Positions 8,267 through 15,676 of a DNA stretch of 32,567 nt are shown here, in pieces. The notes below the pieces were generated by a model, which saw nothing but the letters and a program-made list of their open reading frames with translations, had not been told where the DNA came from and did no database searches. Each line of letters starts with the position of its first letter. The stretch's first letter is position 1. The stretch covers positions 1-32,567 of the IMG/VR virus record IMGVR_UViG_3300047368_000172, one strand, 5' to 3'. The position numbers and the translations under genes were made by a program. Source of the DNA: a virus.

Positions 8267-8274
8267 AATAAATA
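8267..8274 (+). promoter_or_regulatory. variant late promoter box AATAAATA
   Basis: One mismatch from TATAAATA, in an intergenic gap, four bases before the ATG of the dioxygenase N-terminal fragment. That start has no Shine-Dalgarno. The spacing matches two other box-to-ATG arrangements here (864 and 25245), which supports it despite the mismatch. Confidence 0.4.
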
Positions 8275-8278
8275 TATT

Positions 8279-8527
8279 ATGCTTAAAAATATTGACCTCC
8301 ATGTAGATTGGGAACAAATGCACTCTGACTATGAAGAGGTGCTATCAAAGGCACTTCCTAATGGTTGGGACGAATCCGCTTTGATTGAAGGGCGGCAGAT
8401 TAATTTAAGGGGAAAGGATTTTTTAGAGAAACAATACGAATCTAAAAAACCTACACCTGAATTGTATAAGTTGTTTAGTTTCTGGCACCCAGAAACACCT
8501 AAATACACAAGAAATATTATTGATTAA
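8279..8527 (+). CDS. N-terminal fragment of a 2-oxoglutarate dioxygenase-like protein
   Basis: 82 residues ending at TAA (8525-8527). The same reading frame stays open directly after that stop for another 93 codons and carries the catalytic domain, so this is the front part of one broken gene. The fragment (LHVDWEQMHSDYEEVL, then KALPNGWDE) has no catalytic residues and alone would probably be inactive. It may be a nonsense mutation, readthrough or sequence error. TAA is used normally by many genes here, so codon reassignment is unlikely. Confidence 0.6.
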   Translation: MLKNIDLHVDWEQMHSDYEEVLSKALPNGWDESALIEGRQINLRGKDFLEKQYESKKPTPELYKLFSFWHPETPKYTRNIID

Positions 8528-8569
8528 GTTTGTTATATAACAGGACATAAATTAGTTAGGGCAAGATAT

Positions 8570-8809
8570 TTGTGTTTACCTCCTGGTAAAGGGTTGTCAT
8601 ATCATGAAGATTTGGGTGAAAGAATACACTTTGTTATAGATACAAACCCACAATCACTGTTCTTTTTTGTCGGTGAAGGTGTTTTCCATGAAAATTTACA
8701 ACCCCATCACTTACCCTGTAGCAATAATTTTGTTAAAGTTAACACCACAAAAACACACTTTGTTTATAATGCAGGTCATACTAATAGAATTCATTTGGTA
8801 ATTTCCTAA
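8570..8809 (+). CDS. C-terminal catalytic fragment of an Asp/Asn hydroxylase-like dioxygenase
   Basis: In frame with the fragment before it. From the TTG start, the HxD iron ligands are H12 and D14 (YHEDLGERIHF), the distal His is H63 (THFVYNAG), and R73 in NRIHLV fits the 2-oxoglutarate-binding Arg. This is the double-stranded beta-helix pattern of aspartyl/asparaginyl beta-hydroxylase-like enzymes. The open frame actually begins at 8528, right after the TAA, with homologous-looking sequence (YITGHKLVRARYL) before the TTG, so the TTG is a fallback start with only a weak AGGG upstream. Treat it as part of an interrupted gene unless resequencing removes the stop. Confidence 0.55.
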   Translation: MCLPPGKGLSYHEDLGERIHFVIDTNPQSLFFFVGEGVFHENLQPHHLPCSNNFVKVNTTKTHFVYNAGHTNRIHLVIS

Positions 8810-8815
8810 TCCTTA

Positions 8816-8823
8816 TAAATAAT
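8816..8823 (+). promoter_or_regulatory. T4-type late promoter box TATAAATA
   Basis: An exact TATAAATA with a cttataaata context in the gap before the 573-aa virion protein. It is followed at normal distance by a TAAGGGG ribosome binding site and the ATG at 8851, giving a leader of about 22 bases. Confidence 0.75.
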
Positions 8824-8850
8824 ATTAAACAATATCCTAAGGGGTTTACC

Positions 8851-10572
8851 ATGGCAGTAAAAAACGAAATGCAAACAATCCGAGAAACACTTCTCGGTGA
8901 AGCGGCAGACCGCCGCAAACTAGATATGTTGGTGCGTCAAGGTATGATGTCACCGGCGGCACTTCCAATGTTACATAGAGGATTGGATAAACTACAACAG
9001 GGCAAAACACTTAATCCTATGGAGAGAGATGCTGTTGCAAAAGTTGTAGATTCTCTGATGTATATTGTAACTGGTGATGATACAGTGTTTCAGAAAGCCC
9101 GTCAACATACACAAAAAAACAAATATCAGACTGAGGATATTGAAGAAGTCGAAGAAAAAATGGACATGAAAAAAGCAGACATGGGAGACGTAATTAAGGA
9201 CTTCCAAAGCTCTGATGCTCCACAGTTTAAAGGTAAAACAAAAGATAAAAAACGTGAAATGGCAATCGCCGCTAAACTTTCTGCTGAGGAAACAGAACAG
9301 CTCGATGAGTATGGTAATTACTCAGTGGGAATCAAGGGTCAAGGCGGAACTACCGTGAAGGCTCGCTCTGATAAAGAAGCAAGCCAAAAAGCATTTAAAA
9401 ATATGGGCATTGCTGACCGCCATCGTAAAACAATGTCTCACACTGTTAAGAAAGTTGGAGAGGAAACTGTTGATGAAAATAGAGCAGCTTTCTCAGGCGC
9501 GGCTGATAGAAATAAAATGCTAGGAAAATTACAAAAGGCTGGTAAGACTGCTTCTGAGATAGGTGACCCGAAAAAACGAGCCGCCGCTAAAGCCGCACTA
9601 CCTAAAATAAAGAAAAGATTGGATTACGGAATGAAAGAGGAATCTCCCGCACCAGATAATCTAGACAGTTCTTATAAAGCCAAGTTTGCCGCAATGTTGA
9701 AAAAAACAGGCAAGTCTCTGGCTCAAATGTCTGATGAAGAAAAGAAAAAGTTTTTCAATTCTGTTGATGACGCACATAAAGCCAAAAACGAGGAAATGCA
9801 GACAACAGGTCCGGGTGTAAAAATGATGAAGCCAGTGAAAGGTGTTGGTGGTAAGACACAAAAAGTGGGCGGTAAACTTTCACAGCCACCTCGCAAACCT
9901 AATCGTTTGAAGCCAGATCCTATGATGACAAAAAGTGAAGAAGCCGTTGATGAAGGTGCTATGAAACGTATGGCAACTCAACAACAAACTGGTGAAAAAG
10001 GCTCTGGTCTTGAAACATACAAGAAGAAGCCAGCCGCTAAGGACACAATGGTTGCCAGTCCAAAGACACAGCGTGTAAAAATGACGACAGCTAAAGCTGC
10101 CAAGAGAATGGTTGCAAAAGGTGCTGTATATGCTGAAGGTGAAGGTGCTTACGATTCCGAAGAAATGCGTTCTAAAACACAGCGTAAACTAAGACGCATG
10201 TCCTCAATGAAAGCAAATCAGGAAAAGCAAACTGACCCAGGAATCAAAGAAGACGCTCGTTCTGACGCTCGCCGTGCGATGCGCTCCGACAGTAAGGGTA
10301 TGGCTCCTCTGAAAAGGCCAGGTGCAACCAAAGCTCACACAGGGACTAAAGCCGGTGATGAAAAACACGGCGGTCATATTGTCATGCAATTGCGTAAGGC
10401 AGTTTCTATTAGTAAGCCAGTAAGATTTAAAGACGGCTCAACTAAACCTGTCAGTAAGGCACATGCACACAAGTTTCTTTCCAAATATAATGCAGGTAAA
10501 CCTGCTGAGAAAGAAGCGATGCACGGAGCCCACGATTCACATGACGCCTTTATGAAACACATAAATAAATAA
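8851..10572 (+). CDS. modular internal virion protein, 573 aa
   Basis: The N-terminus ends in LLGE-A (residues 14-18), a good match to the T4 gp21 prohead protease site ([LI]xE-[AGS]), after a short amphipathic helix. The body is Lys/Ala/Met/Glu-rich and built of short modules: an AAFSGAADRNKMLGKLQ segment, SLAQMSDEEKKKFFNSVD (a module frequent in marine phage head proteins), an Arg/Lys-rich stretch (about 425-500), and a C-terminal segment around VMQLRKAVSISKPVRFKDG. Acidic linkers (KSEEAVDEGA, EEMQTT) separate them. It resembles scaffold-core or internal head proteins that are processed during maturation. It has its own late promoter and a strong ribosome binding site. Confidence 0.6.
   Translation: MAVKNEMQTIRETLLGEAADRRKLDMLVRQGMMSPAALPMLHRGLDKLQQGKTLNPMERDAVAKVVDSLMYIVTGDDTVFQKARQHTQKNKYQTEDIEEVEEKMDMKKADMGDVIKDFQSSDAPQFKGKTKDKKREMAIAAKLSAEETEQLDEYGNYSVGIKGQGGTTVKARSDKEASQKAFKNMGIADRHRKTMSHTVKKVGEETVDENRAAFSGAADRNKMLGKLQKAGKTASEIGDPKKRAAAKAALPKIKKRLDYGMKEESPAPDNLDSSYKAKFAAMLKKTGKSLAQMSDEEKKKFFNSVDDAHKAKNEEMQTTGPGVKMMKPVKGVGGKTQKVGGKLSQPPRKPNRLKPDPMMTKSEEAVDEGAMKRMATQQQTGEKGSGLETYKKKPAAKDTMVASPKTQRVKMTTAKAAKRMVAKGAVYAEGEGAYDSEEMRSKTQRKLRRMSSMKANQEKQTDPGIKEDARSDARRAMRSDSKGMAPLKRPGATKAHTGTKAGDEKHGGHIVMQLRKAVSISKPVRFKDGSTKPVSKAHAHKFLSKYNAGKPAEKEAMHGAHDSHDAFMKHINK
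10560..10567 (+). promoter_or_regulatory. possible late promoter box CATAAATA
   Basis: One mismatch from TATAAATA, overlapping the last codons of the 573-aa gene and 37 bases before the next ATG, which has its own AAGGAG. The same CATAAATA variant occurs at 25245. Position supports it, but AT-rich coding ends can yield such matches by chance. Confidence 0.35.
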
Positions 10573-10604
10573 GAATTAACAAAAACCCTTACAAGGAGAG
10601 AAAA

Positions 10605-12131
10605 ATGTCAGGTTGGGGAAAAGCGGACGATAAAACGTCCACAGGCACGATTACTATAACCGCGCCTACCATTACTTTCAACGGCGCATCTGCCGTAGGT
10701 AGTAATGTTATTACTTCATCTGCACATGGTTTCCGCAACGGAGACTATGTAAAGTATGTTGATGGAGGTGGGACCCAAATTGTTGGTCTTACAGATACGT
10801 CTAGTTATTATGTGACTAATGTAACTACAAACACTCTACAGTTAGCGGATTCTTATCACAAAGCTATGATGAACGTACCTCAACCATTAACAATTACTGA
10901 TGGTGCTGGTGCTTCTCATGCGTTGACTCTTGAGCTCGACAAGGCACATCGTGTTACTGTTACTGGTTCAGGAACTGGATTTACTACAGAAGCCGCCACT
11001 GGTGATGTATTGGTAGTAGGTTCACAAGAACTGTTGATTACTGAAATTGCCAGTGATACTGTTTGCACAGCTATCGCATATGATAGACAGACTGCACCTG
11101 CCGCCGTTTCTGGGCAAAACTTTACATTGAACGAGAAACCAGTCGCACTTGGTTCAGATGCTAACACTGATAACACATTGGTGTTTGGTGTTGATAATAC
11201 TGAACTTGTTCGTGGTTCGGACAATATTACAAGTATCGCAGTTAACGTTGAAGGTACACAATACTTAGAAGTTCCTACTGTTACAGTAACAGGTCCTACT
11301 GCAAGAACTATTGCTACGACCGCCGTAACAACTGCTTCTAACAGTATTACCATCACAGATCACAATCTTACTACTGGTGCTAAGTTGACTTACGCTGATG
11401 CGTCTGGAACTGCAATCACTGGTTTGTCTGATGGGACCACTTATTTTGTAATCAAAGTTGACAACGACACTATTAAGTTAACAGGAAACTTGGCCAATGC
11501 AAATAGTGGAAACCCTATTGCTATTTCTGGAACTGGTAATAATTCACAAACACTTACAGGTGTAACTGCTACTGCAACTGCTACTGTTGCCGGTGGTGTT
11601 GTGACAGGATTTGCTGTGTCTGAGGTTGGTAGTGATTATGTTACTGCACCAACTGCCACAGTCGATGTTCCAAGAAGAACTATTCCTACTTCTGGTGTTA
11701 CAACTGGAACTGATACTATCGCTTATACAGCACACGGTCTTTCAGTAAGTGACCAAGTTCGCTATCAAGATGGTGGTGGCACTGCTCTTGCTGGTCTGGT
11801 AGACAACACAACCTACTTTGTGAAGGCAGTGGCTGATGCGAATAGTTTCACACTTGCTGCCACAGATGGTGGCACTGTTATTAACTTAACAGGAACAGGT
11901 AACAATGCACAATTCTTTGAACTTCTTAGTGCCACACAAGCAACTGCTGGAGTAGCATTGGGAACAGGTGCCCCTGGTGACCAAGGTTCAAGTGCACCTC
12001 ACTCTGGTTGGATCCGCCGTAAGGAACTTACAGGCGCCCACGCTGGTCGTGTGCAATATGAAGTTCTTGTTGCTATGTCTAAAAATGGCATTACAAGTGA
12101 CGCGGCTGACGATACACAGTTCTCAGAATAG
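10605..12131 (+). CDS. repeat-containing virion structural protein (decoration or fibre)
   Basis: 508 residues, mostly Thr/Ser/Gly/Val in short beta strands, with almost no Lys. Three copies of a module with the pattern HG(L/F)xxGDxVxY, GGGTxIxGLxDxTxYYV, NTxxL occur at residues 41-82, 253-295 and 377-422. The start (SGWGKADDKTST) and the end (HSGWIRRKELTGAHAGRVQYE) are characteristic of a structural protein of T4-like marine phages. It probably assembles on the outside of the virion. AAGGAG lies 7 bases before the ATG, and base use is less AT-rich than in neighbours. Confidence 0.7.
   Translation: MSGWGKADDKTSTGTITITAPTITFNGASAVGSNVITSSAHGFRNGDYVKYVDGGGTQIVGLTDTSSYYVTNVTTNTLQLADSYHKAMMNVPQPLTITDGAGASHALTLELDKAHRVTVTGSGTGFTTEAATGDVLVVGSQELLITEIASDTVCTAIAYDRQTAPAAVSGQNFTLNEKPVALGSDANTDNTLVFGVDNTELVRGSDNITSIAVNVEGTQYLEVPTVTVTGPTARTIATTAVTTASNSITITDHNLTTGAKLTYADASGTAITGLSDGTTYFVIKVDNDTIKLTGNLANANSGNPIAISGTGNNSQTLTGVTATATATVAGGVVTGFAVSEVGSDYVTAPTATVDVPRRTIPTSGVTTGTDTIAYTAHGLSVSDQVRYQDGGGTALAGLVDNTTYFVKAVADANSFTLAATDGGTVINLTGTGNNAQFFELLSATQATAGVALGTGAPGDQGSSAPHSGWIRRKELTGAHAGRVQYEVLVAMSKNGITSDAADDTQFSE
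10725..10850 (+). repeat. beta-module repeat, copy 1
   Basis: Encodes residues 41-82 of the 508-aa structural protein. It is the first of three copies of the HGxxxGDxVxY-GGGTxI-GLxDxTxYYV module. Confidence 0.6.
11361..11489 (+). repeat. beta-module repeat, copy 2
   Basis: Encodes residues 253-295. This copy is more diverged (HNLTTGAKLTY, ASGTAITGLSDGTTYFV) but keeps the same order of motifs. Confidence 0.55.
11733..11870 (+). repeat. beta-module repeat, copy 3
   Basis: Encodes residues 377-422. HGLSVSDQVRYQDGGGTAL is close to copy 1, and the spacing from copy 2 to copy 3 is shorter than from copy 1 to copy 2. Confidence 0.6.
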
Positions 12132-12140
12132 GACTGACCA

Positions 12141-12587
12141 ATGGCTGATCAAAAACTGAGTGAACTGACTGCCGCAACTAGTGCCGCATCTGCAGATACA
12201 ATTTATCTTGTGCAGGGCGGTTCTAGTAAAAATATTACGTTAGCAAATTTATTTGCCGATGTTGATACAGATGTCAAATTCGGCGATACGATTTCAATCG
12301 ACGACTCGGAAACATTGACCAGTGCCGGTGCAGTGTCCGTTGCAAAAACTGTTACTATTCTTAGTAACCCAGGTGCATCGGGAACACTTACTATTGGCAC
12401 TGGTTCAACCGGTCAGATTAAAATTATTGTTATGACTGCCAATACAGGTTCACGCACTTTGACTCTAGACGATTCAGATCTAGGACATGATACTGTTGCA
12501 TTCAACAATGCCGGCGATACCTCAACTCTCATATATATTGGGAGTAAGTGGTGGCAAATCGGTGGCACGGCTACTGTAACAAATTAA
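12141..12587 (+). CDS. small virion structural protein, fibre/decoration-like
   Basis: 148 residues. The opening KLSELTAATSAASADTIYLV, followed by GGSSKNITLANLF, is a common N-terminal domain in marine phage head- and tail-fibre proteins, where it attaches the protein to the virion. The rest is beta-rich and ends with GSKWWQIGGT, a usual fibre-type close. AGGA precedes the ATG, and the gene follows the repeat protein after 9 bases, so the two are probably co-expressed virion parts. Confidence 0.6.
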   Translation: MADQKLSELTAATSAASADTIYLVQGGSSKNITLANLFADVDTDVKFGDTISIDDSETLTSAGAVSVAKTVTILSNPGASGTLTIGTGSTGQIKIIVMTANTGSRTLTLDDSDLGHDTVAFNNAGDTSTLIYIGSKWWQIGGTATVTN

Positions 12588-12595
12588 GTGGGATT

Positions 12596-12964
12596 ATGAT
12601 TGATCTAAATGATGAAAACTTTTTAATCTTTGCAATAAAAAATTATAATAACCCAGGATGCGAAGGGTTGAGTGATTTAGAAGAAGATCTTAAAAGATTT
12701 AAATATATTAAGCGATTATTTCGCAGGTATGAAAAGAATAGTGTATTAAGTGAAAGGTTGATTATCAATCATTTAGTAGTATTATACAATGTCTTTGGTG
12801 AGTCTGCTACAAAAATGCTTTTCTTCAAAATAGAAGAAGAATATTGGGCAGTTATGAAATCATTTTTGGTATATCTTAATAGACTACCAATAGAACAAAT
12901 CGGAGGAAGTGAACCACATATTCCTCTCGATGCAAATGTTTTAGAAACTTTGAGGAAACTTTAA
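12596..12964 (+). CDS. conserved T4-like marine phage protein, 122 aa
   Basis: Starts at ATG 12596 with GTGGG upstream; an earlier in-frame start at 12548 would lie inside the previous gene and is less likely. The protein is helical and charged (DLEEDLKRFKYIKRLFRRYE, then a hydrophobic EEYWAVMKSFLVYLNRLP). It resembles a small conserved protein found next to structural and replication genes in T4-like marine phages (possibly DUF7207, from memory). TAATG overlap with the next gene indicates coupling. Function unknown. Confidence 0.6.
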   Translation: MIDLNDENFLIFAIKNYNNPGCEGLSDLEEDLKRFKYIKRLFRRYEKNSVLSERLIINHLVVLYNVFGESATKMLFFKIEEEYWAVMKSFLVYLNRLPIEQIGGSEPHIPLDANVLETLRKL

Positions 12965-13515
12965 TGTCCCGTTTTGTAGATGCAGTTGTAGGTTATAGGA
13001 TCTTGCGTATGTTGGCAACGCCAATTAATCGTAGTGATGCGTTTCGCCTTGGCATTATAGACAAGGACGGAGACAAAGTTAAGGAACCAGTTTCATCGGA
13101 AGAATTAGACGCTTACTCTCTCCTACAGCGTTTTATCTTCAAGGTGCAAAAGGCCTTAACAAGATCCTCAGATAGAAATGCTAAAAGGTTGCTTACTTTT
13201 GCGGCCGCCATGGCTTTGTTGCGTGAGAACGAGGAACACTTAGAAGACTTAGAAGAAAACGAAGACTTTGATGTGTTGCTGGAACTCTATATGAGTGATG
13301 AAAAAGTCCAACAACAAGCTAAACTGTTAGAAACTAATACACTATCTTTTAAGAACTTTCTTACAGAGAATGACGTAGAAGAAGAAAACAGTGTAGGTGG
13401 CGGCGCCATTGCAGGATTGGGTGTCGGTGACCAGGGTGAACCTGGAAGACCAACAAACAAAATGCCAATGTTCCGCAGAAAGAAGAAACGTCGTGGCGGA
13501 AACACTAAAAACTAA
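12964..13515 (+). CDS. conserved phage protein with C-terminal targeting-like motif
   Basis: 183 residues. The first two thirds are helical, with an acidic run (EEHLEDLEENEDFD). At 127-136 is LSFKNFLTEN, the same FxxFLxE pattern as the capsid-targeting peptides of other genes in this module, followed by a Gly-rich segment (GGGAIAGLGVGDQGEPGRP) and a basic tail (RRKKKRR). It may be a prohead core or neck component in which the C-terminal part is cut or exposed. No enzyme motif is seen. Coupled to its neighbour by TAATG. Confidence 0.55.
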   Translation: MSRFVDAVVGYRILRMLATPINRSDAFRLGIIDKDGDKVKEPVSSEELDAYSLLQRFIFKVQKALTRSSDRNAKRLLTFAAAMALLRENEEHLEDLEENEDFDVLLELYMSDEKVQQQAKLLETNTLSFKNFLTENDVEEENSVGGGAIAGLGVGDQGEPGRPTNKMPMFRRKKKRRGGNTKN

Positions 13516-13981
13516 AGTCGCAGTCTTAGAGACTGAAGTTTCTAAGATGGGAGAGCTTTTTACCAAGCTCGATACCACTATCGACCGCATCACGGATATC
13601 TCCAATTCCATTAACCAAATGCTCGTTGTCCATGAGCAAAAAATACAGCAAAATTCGGAAGATACTGAGGACTTATTTCACCTGACTGAAAAAAGGCGTA
13701 TCGAAAATGATGAGCAGTTGCGAGAACTACACTCTCGCATAACAACCAATGGCAAGGAAACCCGTCAAGAAATGAACGCAAATGTAATTAAAATAATGCA
13801 CGCCATTTCTGAGATTAAGGATGCCATGCTAGAAAGAGAGAAGATTATTCGTAACGAACAGTCTGGTCTCGAAAAAAGAATAACCGACCTTGAGAAGAAA
13901 AATTGGTTCTATATGGGTGCCGCGGCTGTAATTGGTTTCCTTGCTGGTGCCTTTGATTGGATTTCATCAATCTTTTCTTGA
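13493..13981 (+). CDS. coiled-coil protein with C-terminal membrane anchor
   Basis: From GTG 13493 the product is 162 residues (MAETLKTKVAVLETEVSK...). An ATG at 13547 is the alternative start; an upstream TTG/GTG-type extension inside the previous gene was rejected because its residues look like out-of-frame sequence. Heptad-like Leu/Ile/Glu positions cover most of the length. The last 24 residues (YMGAAAVIGFLAGAFDWISS) form one membrane segment. T4-like marine phages have similar proteins here; a holin or lysis role is possible but not shown. It ends just before the primase promoter. Confidence 0.65.
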   Translation: MAETLKTKVAVLETEVSKMGELFTKLDTTIDRITDISNSINQMLVVHEQKIQQNSEDTEDLFHLTEKRRIENDEQLRELHSRITTNGKETRQEMNANVIKIMHAISEIKDAMLEREKIIRNEQSGLEKRITDLEKKNWFYMGAAAVIGFLAGAFDWISSIFS

Positions 13982-14006
13982 CATATAGTAAATTTTACTA
14001 TATAAC
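13978..14006 (+). promoter_or_regulatory. sigma70-like promoter for the primase gene
   Basis: TTGACA (13978-13983) and TATAAC (14001-14006) are separated by exactly 17 bases. The expected start site, 6-7 bases downstream, falls on the primase ATG at 14013, so the transcript may be leaderless. The spacer is a perfect palindrome (see 13984-14002). Confidence 0.65.
13984..14002. promoter_or_regulatory. perfect palindrome in promoter spacer, operator-like
   Basis: TATAGTAAA-T-TTTACTATA: two 9-base arms with a single central base, filling the whole space between -35 and -10. A dimeric DNA-binding protein here would block or help RNA polymerase. As RNA it would make a hairpin, but its promoter position favours an operator. 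Confidence 0.5.
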
Positions 14007-14012
14007 TAGATT

Positions 14013-15026
14013 ATGAGTTTATACATTGATACAAAATATCTGACACAAATCTCCCATAAATTCGAGATCTTCAAAAAGAAGAATGACTATCTTTGGAATG
14101 TCCGTTGTCCTATCTGCGGTGACTCTCAAAAAAACAAACGCAAGATGCGTGGATACTTTTTCCGTAAAGATAATGACTTGATGTATAAGTGTCATAACTG
14201 TGGTCATGGCGCACATTTTGGCACCATGTTGAAACAAATGGACACGTTACTTTATAAGGAATATGTCCTAGAACGTTATGCTGATGGTGGTAATCGCAAA
14301 AAGTTTGGCACAGAACGAACAGTAAAGGAAGTTGTAAAAATAGAGAAACCTGAGGTTAGTCTATGGACACAACTAATGGACTGCCTATATGACTTGCCTG
14401 CTGACCATGAAGTAATAGAATATGTCAATGGCAGAGGATTGCCAAAAGATTCACACAAAAGGCTTTATTTTGTAGATAATATCAAGAATGTAGTTCAATT
14501 GAATTATAAGTATAAAGAGAGTATTAGAACAGAAGAGCCGCGTCTTGCTATTCCGTTTGTAAACGAAAATGGTAAATTGACAGCATTGTCTATGCGTGGT
14601 ATGAGAGGGGAAGCTCTTAGATATATCCTTATTAAAATTGACGAGGATGCTCCTACAGTATATGGTATGGATAACGTTGATAAGACACTACCTGTAACCG
14701 TTGTAGAGGGCCCTCTGGACAGCCTGTTTATTAAAAACAGTATTGCATGTGCCGGTACCTCCTTCAATAAGATTGAGGAGTTGGGTCTTGATAAGGATAA
14801 TACAAGGATTGTTTTTGACAATCAACCTAAAAATGCAGAAGTCTGCAAACTTGTAGAAAAGTATGTGGGCATGGGCTATAAAGTTGTTATATGGCCTGAA
14901 ACTATTGGCGAGAAGGATATAAATGATATGGTAATTGCTGGTATTAATGTTCAGGACATTATTGATAGTAATACATATCAAGGCCTTTCCGCTAGAATGA
15001 AATTTACATCATGGAGAAAAATATGA
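14013..15026 (+). CDS. 61: DNA primase, T4 gp61-like
   Basis: 337 residues. A CPIC / CHNC zinc finger (C32, C35, C60, C63) recognises template DNA. A TOPRIM core has EGPLDSLF (Glu about 230) and an Asp region VFDNQP, followed by KDINDMV. The length matches T4 gp61 (342). It makes RNA primers for lagging-strand synthesis with the gp41-type helicase. No Shine-Dalgarno is seen before the ATG, which agrees with leaderless expression. The stop overlaps the thyX start (ATGA), tying primer synthesis to nucleotide supply genes. Confidence 0.9.
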   Translation: MSLYIDTKYLTQISHKFEIFKKKNDYLWNVRCPICGDSQKNKRKMRGYFFRKDNDLMYKCHNCGHGAHFGTMLKQMDTLLYKEYVLERYADGGNRKKFGTERTVKEVVKIEKPEVSLWTQLMDCLYDLPADHEVIEYVNGRGLPKDSHKRLYFVDNIKNVVQLNYKYKESIRTEEPRLAIPFVNENGKLTALSMRGMRGEALRYILIKIDEDAPTVYGMDNVDKTLPVTVVEGPLDSLFIKNSIACAGTSFNKIEELGLDKDNTRIVFDNQPKNAEVCKLVEKYVGMGYKVVIWPETIGEKDINDMVIAGINVQDIIDSNTYQGLSARMKFTSWRKI

Positions 15027-15676
15027 GCGATGTGAATCTAATTGCCCTAAGTAAACCATCGGCTGTTACAGATTGTAAAACTGCCGCTGAACTTATTGCA
15101 TACACAGCCCGTGTAAGTAACCCAGGCAATCAAAGTAATAAAACTACAGCACCTAAGTTGTTAAGGTATCTTATCAAAGAAAAACATTGGTCGCCATTTG
15201 AGATGGTTCATATGACTATGGAAATTAAAACAACTAGGGACATTGCCCGTCAAATTTTACGACACCGTTCCTTTTCTTTTCAGGAGTTTAGCCAACGTTA
15301 TGCTGAGCCTACTGAATGGAAATTAAAAGAAGCAAGACTGCAGGATCTAAAAAATCGTCAAAATTCTGTTGCTACAGATGACGAGGAGTTAAACGAACTA
15401 TGGGATCAAGTGCAGGAAAAACTTATCAAAAATGCTGAGGATGCCTACAGGTGGGCATTAGATCGAGGCATTGCTAAGGAGCAAGCTCGTGCGGTTTTGC
15501 CTGAAGGCAACACAGTTTCTGTATTATATATGTCAGGCACTTTACGTTCGTGGATTCATTATTGTGAATTGCGAGGTGGGCATGGCACACAACTTGAACA
15601 CATTGAAATCGCACAGAAGTGCTGGGAAATTATTGGTGTTCACTTCCCCGATATTGTAAAAGCATTGGAAGAATAA
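15023..15676 (+). CDS. thyX: FAD-dependent thymidylate synthase ThyX
   Basis: 217 residues. RHRSFSFQEFSQRY (80-93) is the full ThyX signature RHRxxSxxxxSxRY. ThyX makes dTMP from dUMP using methylene-THF and NADPH with flavin, and replaces the T4 td-type enzyme. ATG 15023 is chosen because GGAG lies 6 bases upstream and it overlaps the primase stop (ATGA). An earlier in-frame ATG at 15011 contains that GGAG and is probably not used. It is followed by TAATG coupling. Confidence 0.95.
   Translation: MSDVNLIALSKPSAVTDCKTAAELIAYTARVSNPGNQSNKTTAPKLLRYLIKEKHWSPFEMVHMTMEIKTTRDIARQILRHRSFSFQEFSQRYAEPTEWKLKEARLQDLKNRQNSVATDDEELNELWDQVQEKLIKNAEDAYRWALDRGIAKEQARAVLPEGNTVSVLYMSGTLRSWIHYCELRGGHGTQLEHIEIAQKCWEIIGVHFPDIVKALEE

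Noticed and set aside
8525-8527. TAA recoded as a sense codon
   Set aside because: Many neighbouring genes end with TAA at natural protein ends, so general reassignment does not fit; mutation or local readthrough is simpler.
10916-11356. 146-codon minus-strand frame opposite the repeat protein
   Set aside because: Val/Thr/Ser-rich mirror of the Thr/Ala/Gly-rich plus-strand gene; no start signal.
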